Shown here: piece by piece, positions 42,622-53,937 of the stretch
Position numbering within the stretch: the stretch's first letter is position 1
How the letters are laid out: every line of letters starts with the position of its first letter
Source: Gari tellinella
Taxonomy: Eukaryota > Mollusca > Bivalvia > Cardiida > Psammobiidae
DNA length: 64,000 nucleotides
NCBI GenBank assembly: GCA_922989275.2
Contig: OV277863.1
Span: 21,418,001 to 21,482,000 of the forward strand
Reading direction: 5' to 3'
Notes under the pieces: model-generated
Database searches by the model: none
What the model saw: the letters and a program-made list of their open reading frames with translations, nothing else
Told to the model about the DNA's origin: nothing
Translations under genes and position numbers: made by a program

Positions 42622-42859
42622 ATGTAAAAGTTAAATCATTTTGCAGTCTGTCTTGACCCAGACTTACAAGGTCACTTGGTGTCAGAGACTTGCACTGCAC
42701 TGCAGCCATTGCCAGGCTTTAGACTATAACAAGAATGTCCACTGAACAACTAAAGCAACGATTTTGGGAAATTGCCAAACATGGAATTTGCATGTCTATA
42801 TCGTGCTGTATTGTAATACATGAATATGTGCACCATGCAAAAATGTTGCTTTGTAACAT

Positions 42860-43100
42860 TTAACACATTACCCCATAAATACGCCTTTTTGAGCCTTAAA
42901 TTTATTCCTCCACTGAGGACAAACATACAATCATCAATGCACTATCAGAAATGTTTTTCTAAATCCTAGCAAATGGTAGCTTAAAGCAGGCTGAACATAA
43001 AGTAGAATGCACCTTAAGGCGAGTTCTGCTTTACTTTCAAATTGCTTTAAATAGTCACTTGTTTTAAAAACTAAAAACTGGCTATGGGGTAAATGGTTAA
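42860..43100. mobile_element. M1 MITE, complete
   Basis: TTAACACATTACCCCATAAA to GGTAAATGGTTAA. Centre GCACCTTAAGGCGA. Confidence 0.88.
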
Positions 43101-43335
43101 GCATTTTTTTGACAAATCTCTTCAAGAGTCAATGTTAACTGGTCACTTTTTATCTAATTTAGACCAGTATTTATTAAACTACCCATAATTCCAAGAAGAC
43201 TGGTTCATAGTTTTGTAACTAAAATGATCCACAAGGGAACATAATAACCCACAAGAGTTACTTAGTGTTGAAAGAGTTAAATTCCTAGTAGTGAATTTAA
43301 AGATTTAGTAGTATGGTTGTATTGGTAAATGCATG

Positions 43336-43594
43336 TTAACCCTTTACTCAATAGCCTGATCGATTCTTGTTTTGAAGACAGGCAACCACTTAAAGCAGCT
43401 TGAAAGTAAAGCAGAATGTGCCTTAAGGCATATTCTGCTTTACTTTTAGCCTGCTTTAAGCTACCATATCTGCAAAAATATAGAAAATATTTCTTATGGT
43501 ACATATTCATGACTGTATAAATTGGAACTAATTTCTTCAGTAGAGGAATAAATTAAAGGAGTTAAAACGTGTATATATGGAGTTACGGGCTAAA
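43336..43594. mobile_element. M1 MITE
   Basis: TTAACCCTTTACTCAATAGC. Centre GTGCCTTAAGGCAT. The right end decayed to GGGCTAAAG. Confidence 0.88.
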
Positions 43595-43795
43595 GTGTAC
43601 TTCTGTAAAGGAAAAGAACACCATGGGGAACGGCTAAAAGTGGCCTGAAAATAAACCAATCACTAAACACAACAAGTCATTAATTTTTTAAATGATGTGG
43701 GAATGCAAAATTGCTTTGGGTTTAACCATGTTTTCAACATCACATCTCTTTCAACTTGTGCTATTAAATAATTTATCAGCAATTCAGATAACAGG

Positions 43796-43997
43796 ACAGG
43801 GCTTAGTAACAGATAAGCAGGAACAACTCAAGTTTTCCAACAATTTTCTCCTTCAAGTCTGTACCAAACCCTATGGCATGACTACTCATTAGAATCATCT
43901 CTTTGAAACAATTCTAATGAGTAGTCACACCATTGGGTTTTGTGCAGACATAAAGATTTCAGGTTTTTTTTTTAAACTTTCCTATATCTGGAACCCT
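43796..43997. mobile_element. M4 MITE, diverged ends
   Basis: CAGGGCTTAGTAACAGATAA to TATATCTGGAACCCTG. Hairpin ATCATCTCTTTGAAACAAT. Confidence 0.8.
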
Positions 43998-44214
43998 GCC
44001 AGAGTATTGCAAAAGCTAAAGCTCTATATGTCTCTATAAACTAGACATTGAATTATGTTGTGACCTGACTCATGAATTAGAATGATGTGTAATAAACAGG
44101 CATAACATACTGGTGTGGTCGAGACATAAATAGAAAATAATGTTTTTAATGTGATAATGCTTTTACAACTAAATCTATTTATAGCTTCTTCTGCTATATT
44201 TACATAGCAATTTA

Positions 44215-44400
44215 TTATTGAAAACAGTGAAGACCAAGATCAGACAGTTCCTTTAGAACACTGTTTTCTTTATAAAATCTTCTGACATGAGTCTGCACTC
44301 TTTCCTAGGGAACATATTTCCTTACTTTATTAGCTGATGTAATAGTTCAGATGATAGATGTCCATGGTAGGCAGAGCTTTATATGTTCTGCTGGAAATTA
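44215..44400. mobile_element. TTAA-family element remnant (as at 5591-6055)
   Basis: GAAAACAGTGAAGACCAAGA and GGTAGGCAGAGCTTTATATG match the right half of the element at 5591-6055. Confidence 0.6.
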
Positions 44401-44434
44401 GGGTCACATGCCCAATGTTTTCTTACAGTTGCAT

Positions 44435-44681
44435 AGTAACCCATATAAAAGCCTTTTTACGCCTCTAGTTTACTCATCCACAGAGGAAAATAGTTCCAAT
44501 TTATTCAGTCATGAATATGTACCATATGAAATACTTTCTTTACTCTAGCAGAGGATAGCTTAAAGAAGGCTGAAAGTAAAGCAGAATGCGCCCTTAGACG
44601 CATTCTGCTTTACTTTCAACCTGCTTTAAGTTAAGTCACCTGTCTTCAAAACTAGAAATAGGCTATGGGGCAATGGGTTAA
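44435..44681. mobile_element. M1 MITE
   Basis: TAACCCATATAAAAGCC to GGGCAATGGGTTAA. Centre GCGCCCTTAGACGC. Confidence 0.88.
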
Positions 44682-44691
44682 ATGTGTATAA

Positions 44692-44948
44692 ATCAACAAG
44701 AGTTGTCAAAGAGACAACAAATATCGCCATCGGCATGTTTAGAAACTTATAAGCAGACTCTGAGGTCAAGGTCACAGAGGTCAACCAAATTGCGTGCATG
44801 GAAAGGACAAGAAGTTATAGGCATTTTCTTAAAATTGTTTACGCCGTTCACGACCACGCTGACGCCGATGACAACAACAACAACGACAACAATGACTATG
44901 CTGTGCAATAGTTTGTCCCGTTCTTTGTACAGGCGAGCTAAAAACAAA
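44692..44948 (+). repeat. Short dispersed repeat ending GGCGAGCTAAAAA
   Basis: AACAAGAGTTGTCAAAGAGA at the start; GACGCCGATGACAACAACAA and TACAGGCGAGCTAAAAAC at the end. This type is common in mollusc DNA and possibly SINE-like; no tRNA head is visible. Confidence 0.6.
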
Positions 44949-45182
44949 AATCTTTTAAGTTGCTCATGAAAATTTCCAAGACTTGATATGAGATGCTGGA
45001 AAGTACTGTGGATTGCATAACTTTGATTTGCTGGAAGCCTTGGCAAAATTGTTTGTAAGGTCACCTTGCTAATATCAATGCTTGAGTGATTGGCTTTTGA
45101 AGCAACCTGACTTCTAACAAATGACTCATGCATTCTTCCTCTCTTTCCTCTACTCCGATTTAAAATGTTTGCAACTAATATC

Positions 45183-45431
45183 TTAACCCATTACCCCATA
45201 AATACACATTTTTATGCCATTAATTTATTCCTCCACTGAAAATAGTTCCCTTTTATACAGACATGAAAATGTATTATATGAAATATTTTCAAAATCCTAG
45301 CAGATAATAGCTTAAAGCAGGTTGAAAGTAAAGCAGAATGCGCCTTAAGGCACTTTCTGGTTTACTTTCAACCTGCTTTAAGTGATCTTCTTTCTTTAAA
45401 ACTAGAAACAGGCTATGGGGTAATGGGTTAA
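45183..45431. mobile_element. M1 MITE, complete, 249 bp
   Basis: TTAACCCATTACCCC to GGGTAATGGGTTAA. Centre GCGCCTTAAGGCAC. Confidence 0.92.
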
Positions 45432-45620
45432 TTTACCCTTCTCCTGCAATTAGCGTATATCTTTTTAAAAACAGTGAAGACCCACATCTGATGCTTTCTT
45501 GAAGGATCTTAAAGAATCTGTCTGACATATTAGTCTGCATTCTCTCCTAGGAAACATTTTCCTTATTTCTTTTACTAATGATGTTTAAGGATTAATCCTT
45601 TTCTGAAAAACTTTACCAAG
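45432..45620. mobile_element. TTAA-family element remnant
   Basis: TTACCCTTCTCCTGCAATTA, GTGAAGACCCACATCTGATG, then AATCTGTCTGACATATTAG. Confidence 0.55.
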
Positions 45621-45726
45621 TTCCTCAAAATGTTTTTTCAGGCAAACTCTATACTGGCCAGTGGTACAAGACATAAGAAACCTATCACATATACCTATGT
45701 TGATGACTACTAACTTGTTTTAGTGT

Positions 45727-46181
45727 TTAATCCATTACCCTATAAATATAACTTTTAACACCTTTAACCCTTAGCCCGCCAAATAAATTGTCGTCTGCTA
45801 TATTTCTCGTCTGCTTCAAGTTTCAAAGTTGCTAAAATTGCTGAAAATGTTGTCCGAGTGTCAAACAGCTTGGATCCGGATGAGACGCCGAGTTACTCGG
45901 CGTCTCATCCAGATCCAAGCTGTTTGCATATGGAGCTATAGTCGTGAGTGGCAGGCTAAGGGTTAATTTATTCTTCCACCATAGAAAATACATGTAATTA
46001 CTTTATACACTGCCAAGAATATAAAGCACCATAAGAAAATATGTCCTATATCCTAGCTGATGGTAGCTTAAAGCAGGCTGAAAGTAAACCAGAATGCACC
46101 TTACGATACTGATTTGCTTTCAACCTGCTTTAAGTGGTCACTCTGTACTCAAAACTAAAACCAGGCTATGGGGTAAAGGAC
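45727..46181. mobile_element. M1 MITE interrupted by M3
   Basis: TTAATCCATTACCC up to 45777, M3, then TTAATTTATTCTTCCACC. A damaged hairpin and GCTATGGGGTAAAGG follow. Confidence 0.85.
45774..45966. mobile_element. M3 MITE nested in M1, 193 bp
   Basis: TTAACCCTTAGCCCGCC to GGCAGGCTAAGGGTTAA. Centre CGCCGAGTTACTCGGCG. Nearly identical to the copy at 54555-54767. Confidence 0.94.
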
Positions 46182-46904
46182 AGGTGGTTATAACCTGCTT
46201 TTATCAACCAATTCAAGGGCTGTAGGAGGTCTATTTCTTATGGTTGTTATACTATCTGAGTACCAAAGAGATCATTATGTATTTCTAAGAGGAATCAATG
46301 AAAGAGCAATTTAACTTATATTGAAGGGAAAAAATAAAGCTGATTGACAGTAACTTGGAAGGCTCCTAAAGGATGTATCAGTTTCTAATATGTACCTTTA
46401 ACCCTTACACTTCAGAACTTCCAAATGGACTCTTCCACTTTGCTAAATAATTACCAGTTTCACTTGCACAGTGTAGACCCATAGGTGTCCGGCTCAAAAA
46501 AAAATTATTTTTTTTTGGTCTACTGTAGTGCTAGATCTATCATATATAAGAGAAGGTATATAACTTCATGGACAGGGTGACCCTGACCGGGACGAATATA
46601 TCATACTTTTTCGCTAATCATGCAGAACTTCCAAATAAACACGGTAACGGTAAAAAGAGAAATAATTTTTCTTCACATTGATACCAAATATAGCACTGTA
46701 ACTTCTATTTTCAGTGAGTACGAGAGTCCAATTTCTGAAGAAACACCCGTTTTTTCCGAGGTCGGAAAAGCTATGGGCCGGGTCTCAACTCCACTTCGAC
46801 ATTCAAATCTTATCCGCGAGCTGTATCGGTCCTGTTTTCTGCTCTTTGCTTTTAAGAAATGATAAATAAGGTCCAATTCTGATGTTTATTTCAAAATACA
46901 TGAT

Positions 46905-47162
46905 GTACAGTCGAACTTCGATATCTCGATTGATTGAGTTGGGTTTTACGGCACCGCGACACATGAAATGGTCTTATATCTCGAACTCGGTTAAGTCAAA
47001 CATATTACGCGTATTTCAAAGTTAAAACGTGGCTATGCCACGTTTTAACTTTGAAATATGGGTATGGTTCGACTGAACCGAGCATGAAATAATGCAGTTC
47101 ATGTTACGAACTATCGGATAATTCGAGTTAAGCGAGTTCGAGATATCAAAGTTCAACTGTAT
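46905..47162. mobile_element. M6 MITE, complete, ~258 bp
   Basis: TACAGTCGAACTTCGATATC and, inverted, TACAGTTGAACTTTGATATC at TA. The central palindrome AAAACGTGGCTATGCCACGT lies near 47026-47045. Confidence 0.9.
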
Positions 47163-47189
47163 ATACTCGTTTCCCACTCCGTGTAAGGG

Positions 47190-47451
47190 TTAACCTTTTA
47201 CTCCGTGCCCGTAGTTGTTTATTAACTTGAATAAAGGTGACCACTTAAAGCAGGTTGAAAGTAAAGCAGAATCCACCTCAAGGCACATTCTGCTTTACTT
47301 TCAGTCTGCTTTAAGCTGCCATTCTGTTAGGATATATGAAACATTTCTTATGGTTCATATTCATTACTGAATAAATTGGAACTATTTTCTACAGTGGAGG
47401 AATAAATCAAATGTGCAAAAAGAGAGTTCTATGCTGTGGGAAAAGGGTTGA
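47190..47451. mobile_element. M1 MITE
   Basis: TTAACCTTTTACTCCGTGCC. Centre CCACCTCAAGGCAC. Right end GGAAAAGGGTTGAA. Confidence 0.88.
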
Positions 47452-48007
47452 ACACCCGGCAGTTCAAGCACTCAATGACTGTGAAAGACTTTAACATGTA
47501 AGGACTGCCAGTCAGACTGCATAAAGTCATTACATAAACTGCATTAGACCCAATAAATCTAGGCATTATTGATTTCCATGATGTTAAATCACAACTGACC
47601 ATTAGTCAGCGGCCAAGGATCTGCAATGTTCTTTAGCTGTATTGATGTGAAAAGCATTACATTAGATGCTTAACCCTTTACTCCATAGGAACACATTGTT
47701 ATGCCTTTTTCCTCCACCGAAGAACATTATTCCAATCACTATACATATGCAGTCATGAAAATATGTATCATAAGAAATGTTTTAGATATTCTAGTGTTGG
47801 TAGCTAATAAAGCAGGCTGAAAGTAAAGTAGAATGAACTTTAAGGCAAATTCTGCTTTACTTTCAACCTGCTTTAACCAATTACCCCATAAATATGCCTT
47901 TTTACACCTCCAATTTATTCCTTCACTAAAGAAAATAGTTCAAACTTATATACAGTCATGAACATGTACCAAAACAAATACTTTCTATATCTTAGCAAAT
48001 GGTAGCT

Positions 48008-48791
48008 TGACCCTTTCCCCAATAGGAGCGACTGTTAGCGCATTTTATTTATTCATCTGCTGAAGAAAAGAGTTCCAATTTATTTATGCTTTTCGGTGGA
48101 TTACCACGATATAGCAGTGGATGATCACTTGGTAATCCACTGCAGTGGATTATCACCAATCGCTTTTATTATGAATTTTCCCCGTAGGGCTCCCCAAGAA
48201 TCGTAGTCAATCGTGTCTTATCGTTAAATTCCGGCAGTCCGATTTGTCGCGAACTACTCACCGGAAGAGCACGAATCCTAACTCGGGAGCAACGAAGTCA
48301 TTCGGATGACGTCATTATACCGCCAACTGTCACGCGCATGTGTTCGACATAAAACGTGGGGCTCAACACGGGATAAATAATGTACGTTCGCTTTCAATTT
48401 TTAAACAATTTCGTTTAAAAAGTGGCTTAAAAGCATAAATAAATAGAATAACTGTGTTTTTTTCAGTGTAAGATCGAATTTAATCCATTTCGTGAACATC
48501 AGACTGTTATATTTTCACTCGTGGCTTCGCCACTCGTGAAAATATAACGTCTGATGTTCACTCAATGGATTAAATTTCGATCTTACACTGAAAAAAACAG
48601 TTATCCTCTATTTAATCAGTCATAAATATCTATTATAGGGAATTTGTTTTATATTCTAGCACATGATGGCTTAAAGCAGGCTGAAAGTAAAGCAGAATGC
48701 GCCTTAAGGTGCATTCTGCTTTACTTTCAACCTGCTTTAAGAAATCACCTATATTCAATAATAGAAATAGACTATCAGGTAAAGGGTTAAA
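48008..48791. mobile_element. Third M1 of the nest
   Basis: TTGACCCTTTCCCCAATAGG to AGTTCCAATTTAT, a foldback, then AATCAGTCATAAATATC. Hairpin centre GCGCCTTAAGGTGC. Ends CAGGTAAAGGGTTAA. Confidence 0.85.
48087..48612. mobile_element. Foldback element inside the third M1
   Basis: Starts near GCTTTTCGGTGGATTACCAC. Ends in a ~150-bp hairpin at 48452-48604 with TTTTTTTCAGTGTAAGATCG arms and centre GTGGCTTCGCCAC. TGACGTCAT lies near 48308. Confidence 0.72.
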
Positions 48792-48960
48792 GCAGTCTGA
48801 AAGTAAAGCAGAATGTGCCTTAAGGAACATTCTGCTTTACTTTCAACCTGCTTTAAGTGATCACCAGTCTTCAATACTGAAAATAAGCTATGGGGTAAAG
48901 GTTTAAATAGTCACCTGTTTTAAGTGAAACTAGAAAGAGGCTATATGGGGTAAATTGTGA

Positions 48961-49076
48961 AGGGTTAAGAGAACAGTGCAGACCTTGATCAAAGAACTCC
49001 TTCAAAAGGGGTCTGAACATGGTCTACGCAATGTTTCAATGTATCCTATTAGCAGGAGTCGAAGGGTTAAGCATAT
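48961..49076. mobile_element. TTAA-family element, short
   Basis: AGGGTTAAGAGAACAGTGCA to GGAGTCGAAGGGTTAA. The hairpin is decayed. Confidence 0.55.
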
Positions 49077-49267
49077 TTGCAGACATTTTGTGTTGTATGA
49101 TAGTTCATGAAATGGACCCTGCCAATCTATAGGTTAGGCTCACTGTCAAAACAATAGTATTTGGCTCCAATGTCGTCAATTTGGCTCTATATTTTCTCAT
49201 TTGGCAAAAAAATATAGACATCCTGCACAATCTTATTTTCGTTCTTGTATAAAATATTTCAAAACAA

Positions 49268-49420
49268 TTAATTTGCTTTAAGCTATCATTCTGACAGAAT
49301 AATTATAGCAAGAATTTCTTATTGTTAAATATTCATGACTGTATAAAGTGGAACTTATGATCTTCTTCAGTGAATGAATTAAAAGGTGTTAAAAGGTGTA
49401 TTTATGGGGTAATGGGTTAA
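49268..49420. mobile_element. M1 MITE, right half
   Basis: TTTGCTTTAAGCTATCATTC to GGGTAATGGGTTAA. Confidence 0.75.
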
Positions 49421-49440
49421 GTCTCAGGATATCTCCATGC

Positions 49441-49600
49441 TTTAACCCTTACTGTGCGGGAAACAAGTACTTCCACCATTTGCAAACTGTAAACCCAGAT
49501 CAGAGGATGGACCACACCCATCAATTTGAAACTGCAACAGTGTAGACAAAGATCAGCAGATTTGTTACAAATCTTATCAGGGTCGACACTGCTTTACAAG
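49441..49600. mobile_element. TTAA MITE, diverged M2-like
   Basis: TTAACCCTTACTGTGCGGG and ACCCAGATCAGAGGATGGAC. A relative lies at 59803-59920. Confidence 0.5.
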
Positions 49601-49829
49601 TCAATTGTGAAAGCAAACAGGTTTGGGGTTGGGTATGTTTCAAATTCTACTGCAAGTAATAGTCGGAGCCCAATGTTTTCATGCAGAAAATGATCTTGGT
49701 TTTTACTGTTTGCAAATGTTCAAGATCATTTTTTCTAATGACATTCCTGAATGATACGAGAACATTGTGTGGGTTTGATTCCCACTGGAGGCTGGGTTTG
49801 ATTGCTTTTTATGCAATGATGACACAGAC

Positions 49830-50023
49830 CAGGGCTCCAGATAAGAGGGAGAAAACTAAACAAAACCAACATTTTTTCAATCATTTCAGCACCAAATCCT
49901 ATGGTGTTACTACTCATTAGAATCGTCTCTTCGAGACGATTCTAATGAGTAGTGACACCATAGGGTTTAATGCATAAAAAAAAGATTTTAGGTTTTGAAA
50001 TACTCCCCTTATCTGAAGCCCTT
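49830..50023. mobile_element. M4 MITE, complete, ~194 bp
   Basis: CAGGGCTCCAGATAAGAGGG to CTTATCTGAAGCCCTT. Perfect hairpin TCGTCTCTTCGAGACGA. Confidence 0.92.
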
Positions 50024-50032
50024 CGACAGACT

Positions 50033-50254
50033 TTAACTCTTTCCATGCTGGGTAATTTTCTCCTCAGCAGCAATTGTCATCTGCTACTCATGCAGTTCCA
50101 GAACAAGAATATTTTAAATTTCTTTTCAATACAGGGTCAGAGCGTCAAACAGTTTAGATCCTGATGAGACGCCACATTATGTGGTGTCTCATCAGGATCC
50201 CAACTGTTTGCAAAGGTTATATCATGGTTTCGCCGCTAACATGCTAAGGGTTAA
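50033..50254. mobile_element. M3 MITE, complete, 222 bp
   Basis: TTAACTCTTTCCATGCTGGG to ACATGCTAAGGGTTAA. Centre CGCCACATTATGTGGTG, with arms changed together. Confidence 0.93.
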
Positions 50255-50430
50255 ATCTCCGAATGCTTAAGGCGAAATTGTAATTACAATTACAAACAGT
50301 TTGGATTAAGATACAACAAAGTAAATGTTTGACACAGACATGGGACTTAATTACACTACATTGATTTGTTGAAGAATATTTTACAGAAGCAGATAACAAT
50401 TGTTGCTACAAGAGTTCAGTAACGCTTTCT

Positions 50431-50434
50431 CCTC

Positions 50435-50468
<34 letters not shown>

Positions 50469-50592
50469 AAAAAGTTCAGCTATGCTCTCTCTCTTCCTCA
50501 TTCTCTCTGTCTCTCTCTTTCTTACTCTGCCTGTATGTCTGTCTCTCTCTCGAGATCTGGTCCTCCTTTTCTGTCGCTCTCTCTTTCTCTAA
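50431..50592 (+). repeat. CT-rich microsatellite
   Basis: Runs of CTCT and CTGT with interruptions; a polypyrimidine tract. Confidence 0.9.
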
Positions 50593-50814
50593 TTTAAATA
50601 CTGATCTTCTCTTATAACCTGAGACACTCTACAACTGAGTATATCCAGGAAGAGTCCATTATAGACTTTCTGGTTTTCCCATGATAAATCTCATTTGCTG
50701 AGCAATCATCAAGGTCATCAGATGTGAAAGTCTATCATAATGTCAGAACATATTACATGAAAATCAATGTTAAACCCTTCTCCTGCTGGTACCGTAAAGC
50801 TTTATGAAAACAGT

Positions 50815-51172
50815 GTAGAAAATAATACTTATGGATTATATTCATAATTATACAGTAGAACTTTTTTCTTAACCTTTTCCCCCATAGAAGCGCCTTTTAG
50901 CGCATTCAGTTTATTCTTGCCCTGAAGAAAATAGTTCCAATTTATACATTCATAAATATATATTATACGAAATATTTTCTATATTCTAGCAGGTGATAGC
51001 TTAAAGCAGGCTGAAAGTAAAGCAGAATGCGCTTAAAGCGCATTCTGCTTTACTTTCAGCCTGCTTTAAGTGGACACCTATATTCAATACTAGAGATATG
51101 CTATGTGGGAAAGGGTTAAGTGGTGGAATAAATTCAAGGCGTAAAAATGTGTATTTATGGGGTAATGGGTTA
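50815..51172. mobile_element. Outer M1 carrying a complete M1
   Basis: AATACTTATGGATTATATTC up to TTTTTTCTTAA, then after 51118 GTGGTGGAATAAATTC to GGGTAATGGGTTAA. Confidence 0.82.
50869..51118. mobile_element. M1 MITE nested in M1, complete
   Basis: TTAACCTTTTCCCCCATAGA to GTGGGAAAGGGTTAA. Centre GCGCTTAAAGCGC: both arms have lost one base pair. Confidence 0.92.
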
Positions 51173-51454
51173 AAGGCAATAACAGCATTCACAGGTCCTA
51201 AATATGAACTGGCTATGTATCAGAAATTTAAGTCTATTTGAAAATTCAGTATTTTGTAAGGGATACACGGAAACTATTAAATCATGCAACAGAGACCATG
51301 ATAAATTCCATTCACAGGCAAATACTGGATTATATTTCTAAGCATTATTATTGATTTATATAAACTGTTACTATTATGACAACAATATATCATACCCAAG
51401 TGTAAACACTGTCATCCAATAGCTACCATAATAACCCTATCTATTGAGACATAC

Positions 51455-51530
51455 AGGCCTGAGTAAACAGTGTATTGAGTGTAGACCCTGACAAGGGTCT
51501 TCACTGTTTGCCATTCAGTAAGCACACTAT
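51455..51530. mobile_element. M2-type core fragment
   Basis: GTAGACCCTGACAAGGGTCTTCACTGTTTG-like: the core with its centre deleted. Confidence 0.55.
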
Positions 51531-51572
51531 GGTGTCTTCGTGATGATTCTAATGAGTAGTTACACCATAGGA

Positions 51573-52035
51573 TTTAACCCATTACCTCTTAGCCTATTTC
51601 TAGCTTTGAAAAAAGGTGATCACTTAAAGCAGGTTGTGCACTTGTTGTATGCAAACAGTGAAGACCCAGATCAGAGGACTCCTAAAAGAGCCCTCTGTTC
51701 AGGGTCTGCACTGTTTGTCGTTTTGCAATATATCACAAAAGCAAGACTATATAGTCACAAATGGCCTAGACTTTACTGAAAACTGGAGTTATCCATTAAA
51801 AGATCTTTAAGAAAGTTCTTTAACTCATCAGATTCTAGTTTTAAAGCAAGATGATCACTTAAAGCAGGTTGAAAGGCACATTCTGCTTTTCTTTCAGCCT
51901 GCTTTAAGCTACCATCTTCTAGGATATGGAAAATATTTCTTCTGGTACATATTCTTCGCTGTATAAACTGGAACTTTTTTTCAGTGGAGAAATAAATAAG
52001 AGGTGTAAAAAGGCGTTTTTAAGGGGTAATGGGTT
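51573..52035. mobile_element. M1 fragment, M2 fragment and M1, compound
   Basis: M1 left end (TTTAACCCATTACCTCTTAG) runs to AAGCAGGTTG at 51638. It is replaced by the right part of an M2 (GTTGTATGCAAACAGTGAAG...). A second M1 at 51819-52035 with a shortened hairpin ends GGGTAATGGGTTAA. Confidence 0.8.
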
Positions 52036-52195
52036 AAAGCAGAAATAAAGCACTTTTTGGACAACTTGCTGTGTGATAAAAGCAATTTGTTCAAATTTTA
52101 CGATTATTACAGCAGTTATAATACATGTCCTAATTTTTAGGATTTTTTACCGTAACCAAATGCTTTGAAAAAATGTGACACACTCTGTAGTTATA

Positions 52196-52452
52196 ATTTA
52201 TCCATTTCCCCCAAAGAAGCGCCTTATAGCTCATTTAATTTGTTCCCCTGCAGAAGCAAATAGTTTCAATTTATACAGGTAAGAAAATATACCATAAGAA
52301 ATAGTTTTTAAATTCTAATATTAATAATAGCTTAAAGCAGGCTGAAAGTAAAGCAGAATGCGCCTTATAAAGGCGCATTCTGCTTTACTTTCAACCTGCT
52401 TTAAGGTCACTTGTCTTCAAAGCTAGAAACATGCTATGGAGTAAAGGGATAA
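52196..52452. mobile_element. M1 MITE, expanded centre
   Basis: TTATCCATTTCCCCCAAAGA. Centre GCGCCTTATAAAGGCGC. Right end GGAGTAAAGGGATAA. Confidence 0.88.
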
Positions 52453-52469
52453 CAATAAAACCTTGGAAT

Positions 52470-52775
52470 ACCCTTCTCATGCTATTAGCGTATACTGACG
52501 TTTTTGTAAACAGTGTATAACCAGAGCACCAGATAAGGGTAGTTTTTCAAAAACTAAAATCTTTATTTCTGAATTAAACCCTATGGTGTCACTACTCATA
52601 AGAATCGTCTCTTCGAGACGATTCTAATGAGTAGTAACACCATAGAATTTGGTGCTAAAGAGAGTGAGAAAATGTTGGATTTGTTGAAAAAACTACCTCT
52701 TATCTGGAGCCCTGTATAACAAGACCAGACTGCTCCTAAAGGTGCTGTTTGATCAGGGTCTGTACTGTTTCCTTA
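52470..52775. mobile_element. TTAA-family element interrupted by M4
   Basis: CCCTTCTCATGCTATTAGCG to CAGTGTATAAC, then M4, then CAAGACCAGACTGCTCC and GATCAGGGTCTGTACTG. Confidence 0.65.
52522..52714. mobile_element. M4 MITE, complete, nested
   Basis: CAGAGCACCAGATAAGGGTA to CTTATCTGGAGCCCTG. TGTATAAC on both sides is the likely 8-bp duplication. Confidence 0.93.
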
Positions 52776-52807
52776 TTATGATCTGCTAATATTTCCCTCA
52801 AGTACCA

Positions 52808-52946
52808 GGGCCCCAGATAAAATGGAGTAAACTGAACAAATCCAACAATTTCTCACTCATTTAAATTGAGCACCAAATCCTATGGTAAGGTTTAAAGCAG
52901 AAATAAAGATTTGAGTTTTGGAAATACTCCCCTTATCTGGAGCTTC
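52808..52946. mobile_element. M4 MITE lacking its hairpin
   Basis: CAGGGCCCCAGATAAAATGG to TATCTGGAGC, with CCTATGGT joined directly to AAGGTTTAAAGC. The ~50-bp hairpin is gone. Confidence 0.85.
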
Positions 52947-53439
52947 AATGTAATCATGTATTATTCATATATCTTACAATTATATACATATTAAAGCATT
53001 AGGATACAATAAATTTCATTTTTTAAAACATGAAAGTAGTATTAAAATCTAAATGTTGATTAATTATCGCTGCAGGTGAGCTGTGCAAATGCTATATCTG
53101 CATATGTAATTCATAAGCAGATACAGTTTTTATGCAGCTACACCTTTAACCTTAGGTTTTGCTAATATAACTGTTTGAAAAAATCTGTTATATTGAAGTT
53201 TGCTCTTGGTTCTCTGTTTAATTGTTCACAGCAAATAGCATGTCACATGCTTGGTCAACTTTATCACAATTGTATATTATAACAGATAAATAATTTGCAA
53301 AGCTTGCGGATGAAATGTTTTCACACTTCGCTCAGTTACCTATGGTCACTCATACATGTACATAGGTTGCCCTTTTCGCTTATACTATAATCTACTCTAG
53401 CTAAAAATAGCGCTGGGACCTGCACTGTGCAGGTTCGTT

Positions 53440-53511
53440 CACACCGAATTCGTGTCAGTAAGTGAGTTTTCCGTTGTATCGAATGTCAGTGTATCGAGTC
53501 CTGACTGTATA
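53440..53511. mobile_element. M6 fragment
   Basis: ATCGAGTCCTGACTGTA at the right end only. Confidence 0.5.
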
Positions 53512-53937
53512 ATAATTATGTGGGACGAACGAATGAACGGACAAACGGACAGACAGGAGTAAAACAGTATTCCCCCCTCCCCCCCTCATATCCTAAATTC
53601 TGGAATCAGCCTGAAACATGGTGTAGATCTATATCAACCTCTATGTTTCTGTCTAAATATTTGGGCCTGCATATTCACTGCCCTTTACTTTATGTTGTTG
53701 CTCTAATTTGTTGTGACAGATTGTGGCTTTGGAAATAGGTCAATTTAATTAAGTTGTCTTTGTAAATGAGTTCAACACACTGTAAATATATATAATTCAT
53801 TTTTACACTAATTAGAACAGTAATTTCTAAACAACTGAACCAGTAATTAAGATGTTAGGGTCACAAGACAACTGTAGTAAGGAAAAGGTAAAATAAATTT
53901 CTGAAATTTGGAGGCTCTTTAATTATGGTACAGTTAT

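Larger units (their letters stand above)
42035..42720 (+). repeat. ~85-bp direct duplication flanking M4 and M1
   Basis: ATCATTTTGCAATCTGTCTG...AGAGACTTGCACTGCACTGC at 42052-42123 recurs at 42638-42712 with a few changes. Confidence 0.8.
47873..48906. mobile_element. Second M1 of the nest
   Basis: TTAACCAATTACCCC to GGTAGCTTGA at 48010. It resumes at 48788 with TTAAAGCAGTCTGAAAGTAA and ends GGGGTAAAGGTTTAA. Confidence 0.85.
47670..48968. mobile_element. Outer M1 of a four-level nest
   Basis: TTAACCCTTTACTCCATAGG to the TTAA closing its hairpin (47873-47876). It resumes at about 48903 with TTAAATAGTCACCTG to GGGGTAAATTGTGAAGG. Confidence 0.85.

Noticed and set aside
44747..45133. 128-codon minus-strand frame with a poly-Val run
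   Set aside because: The Val run comes from the AACAACAACGAC tail of a dispersed repeat; not a convincing protein.
46620..46862. 80-codon plus-strand frame
   Set aside because: Both strands are open over the same stretch and neither shows a motif; likely chance.
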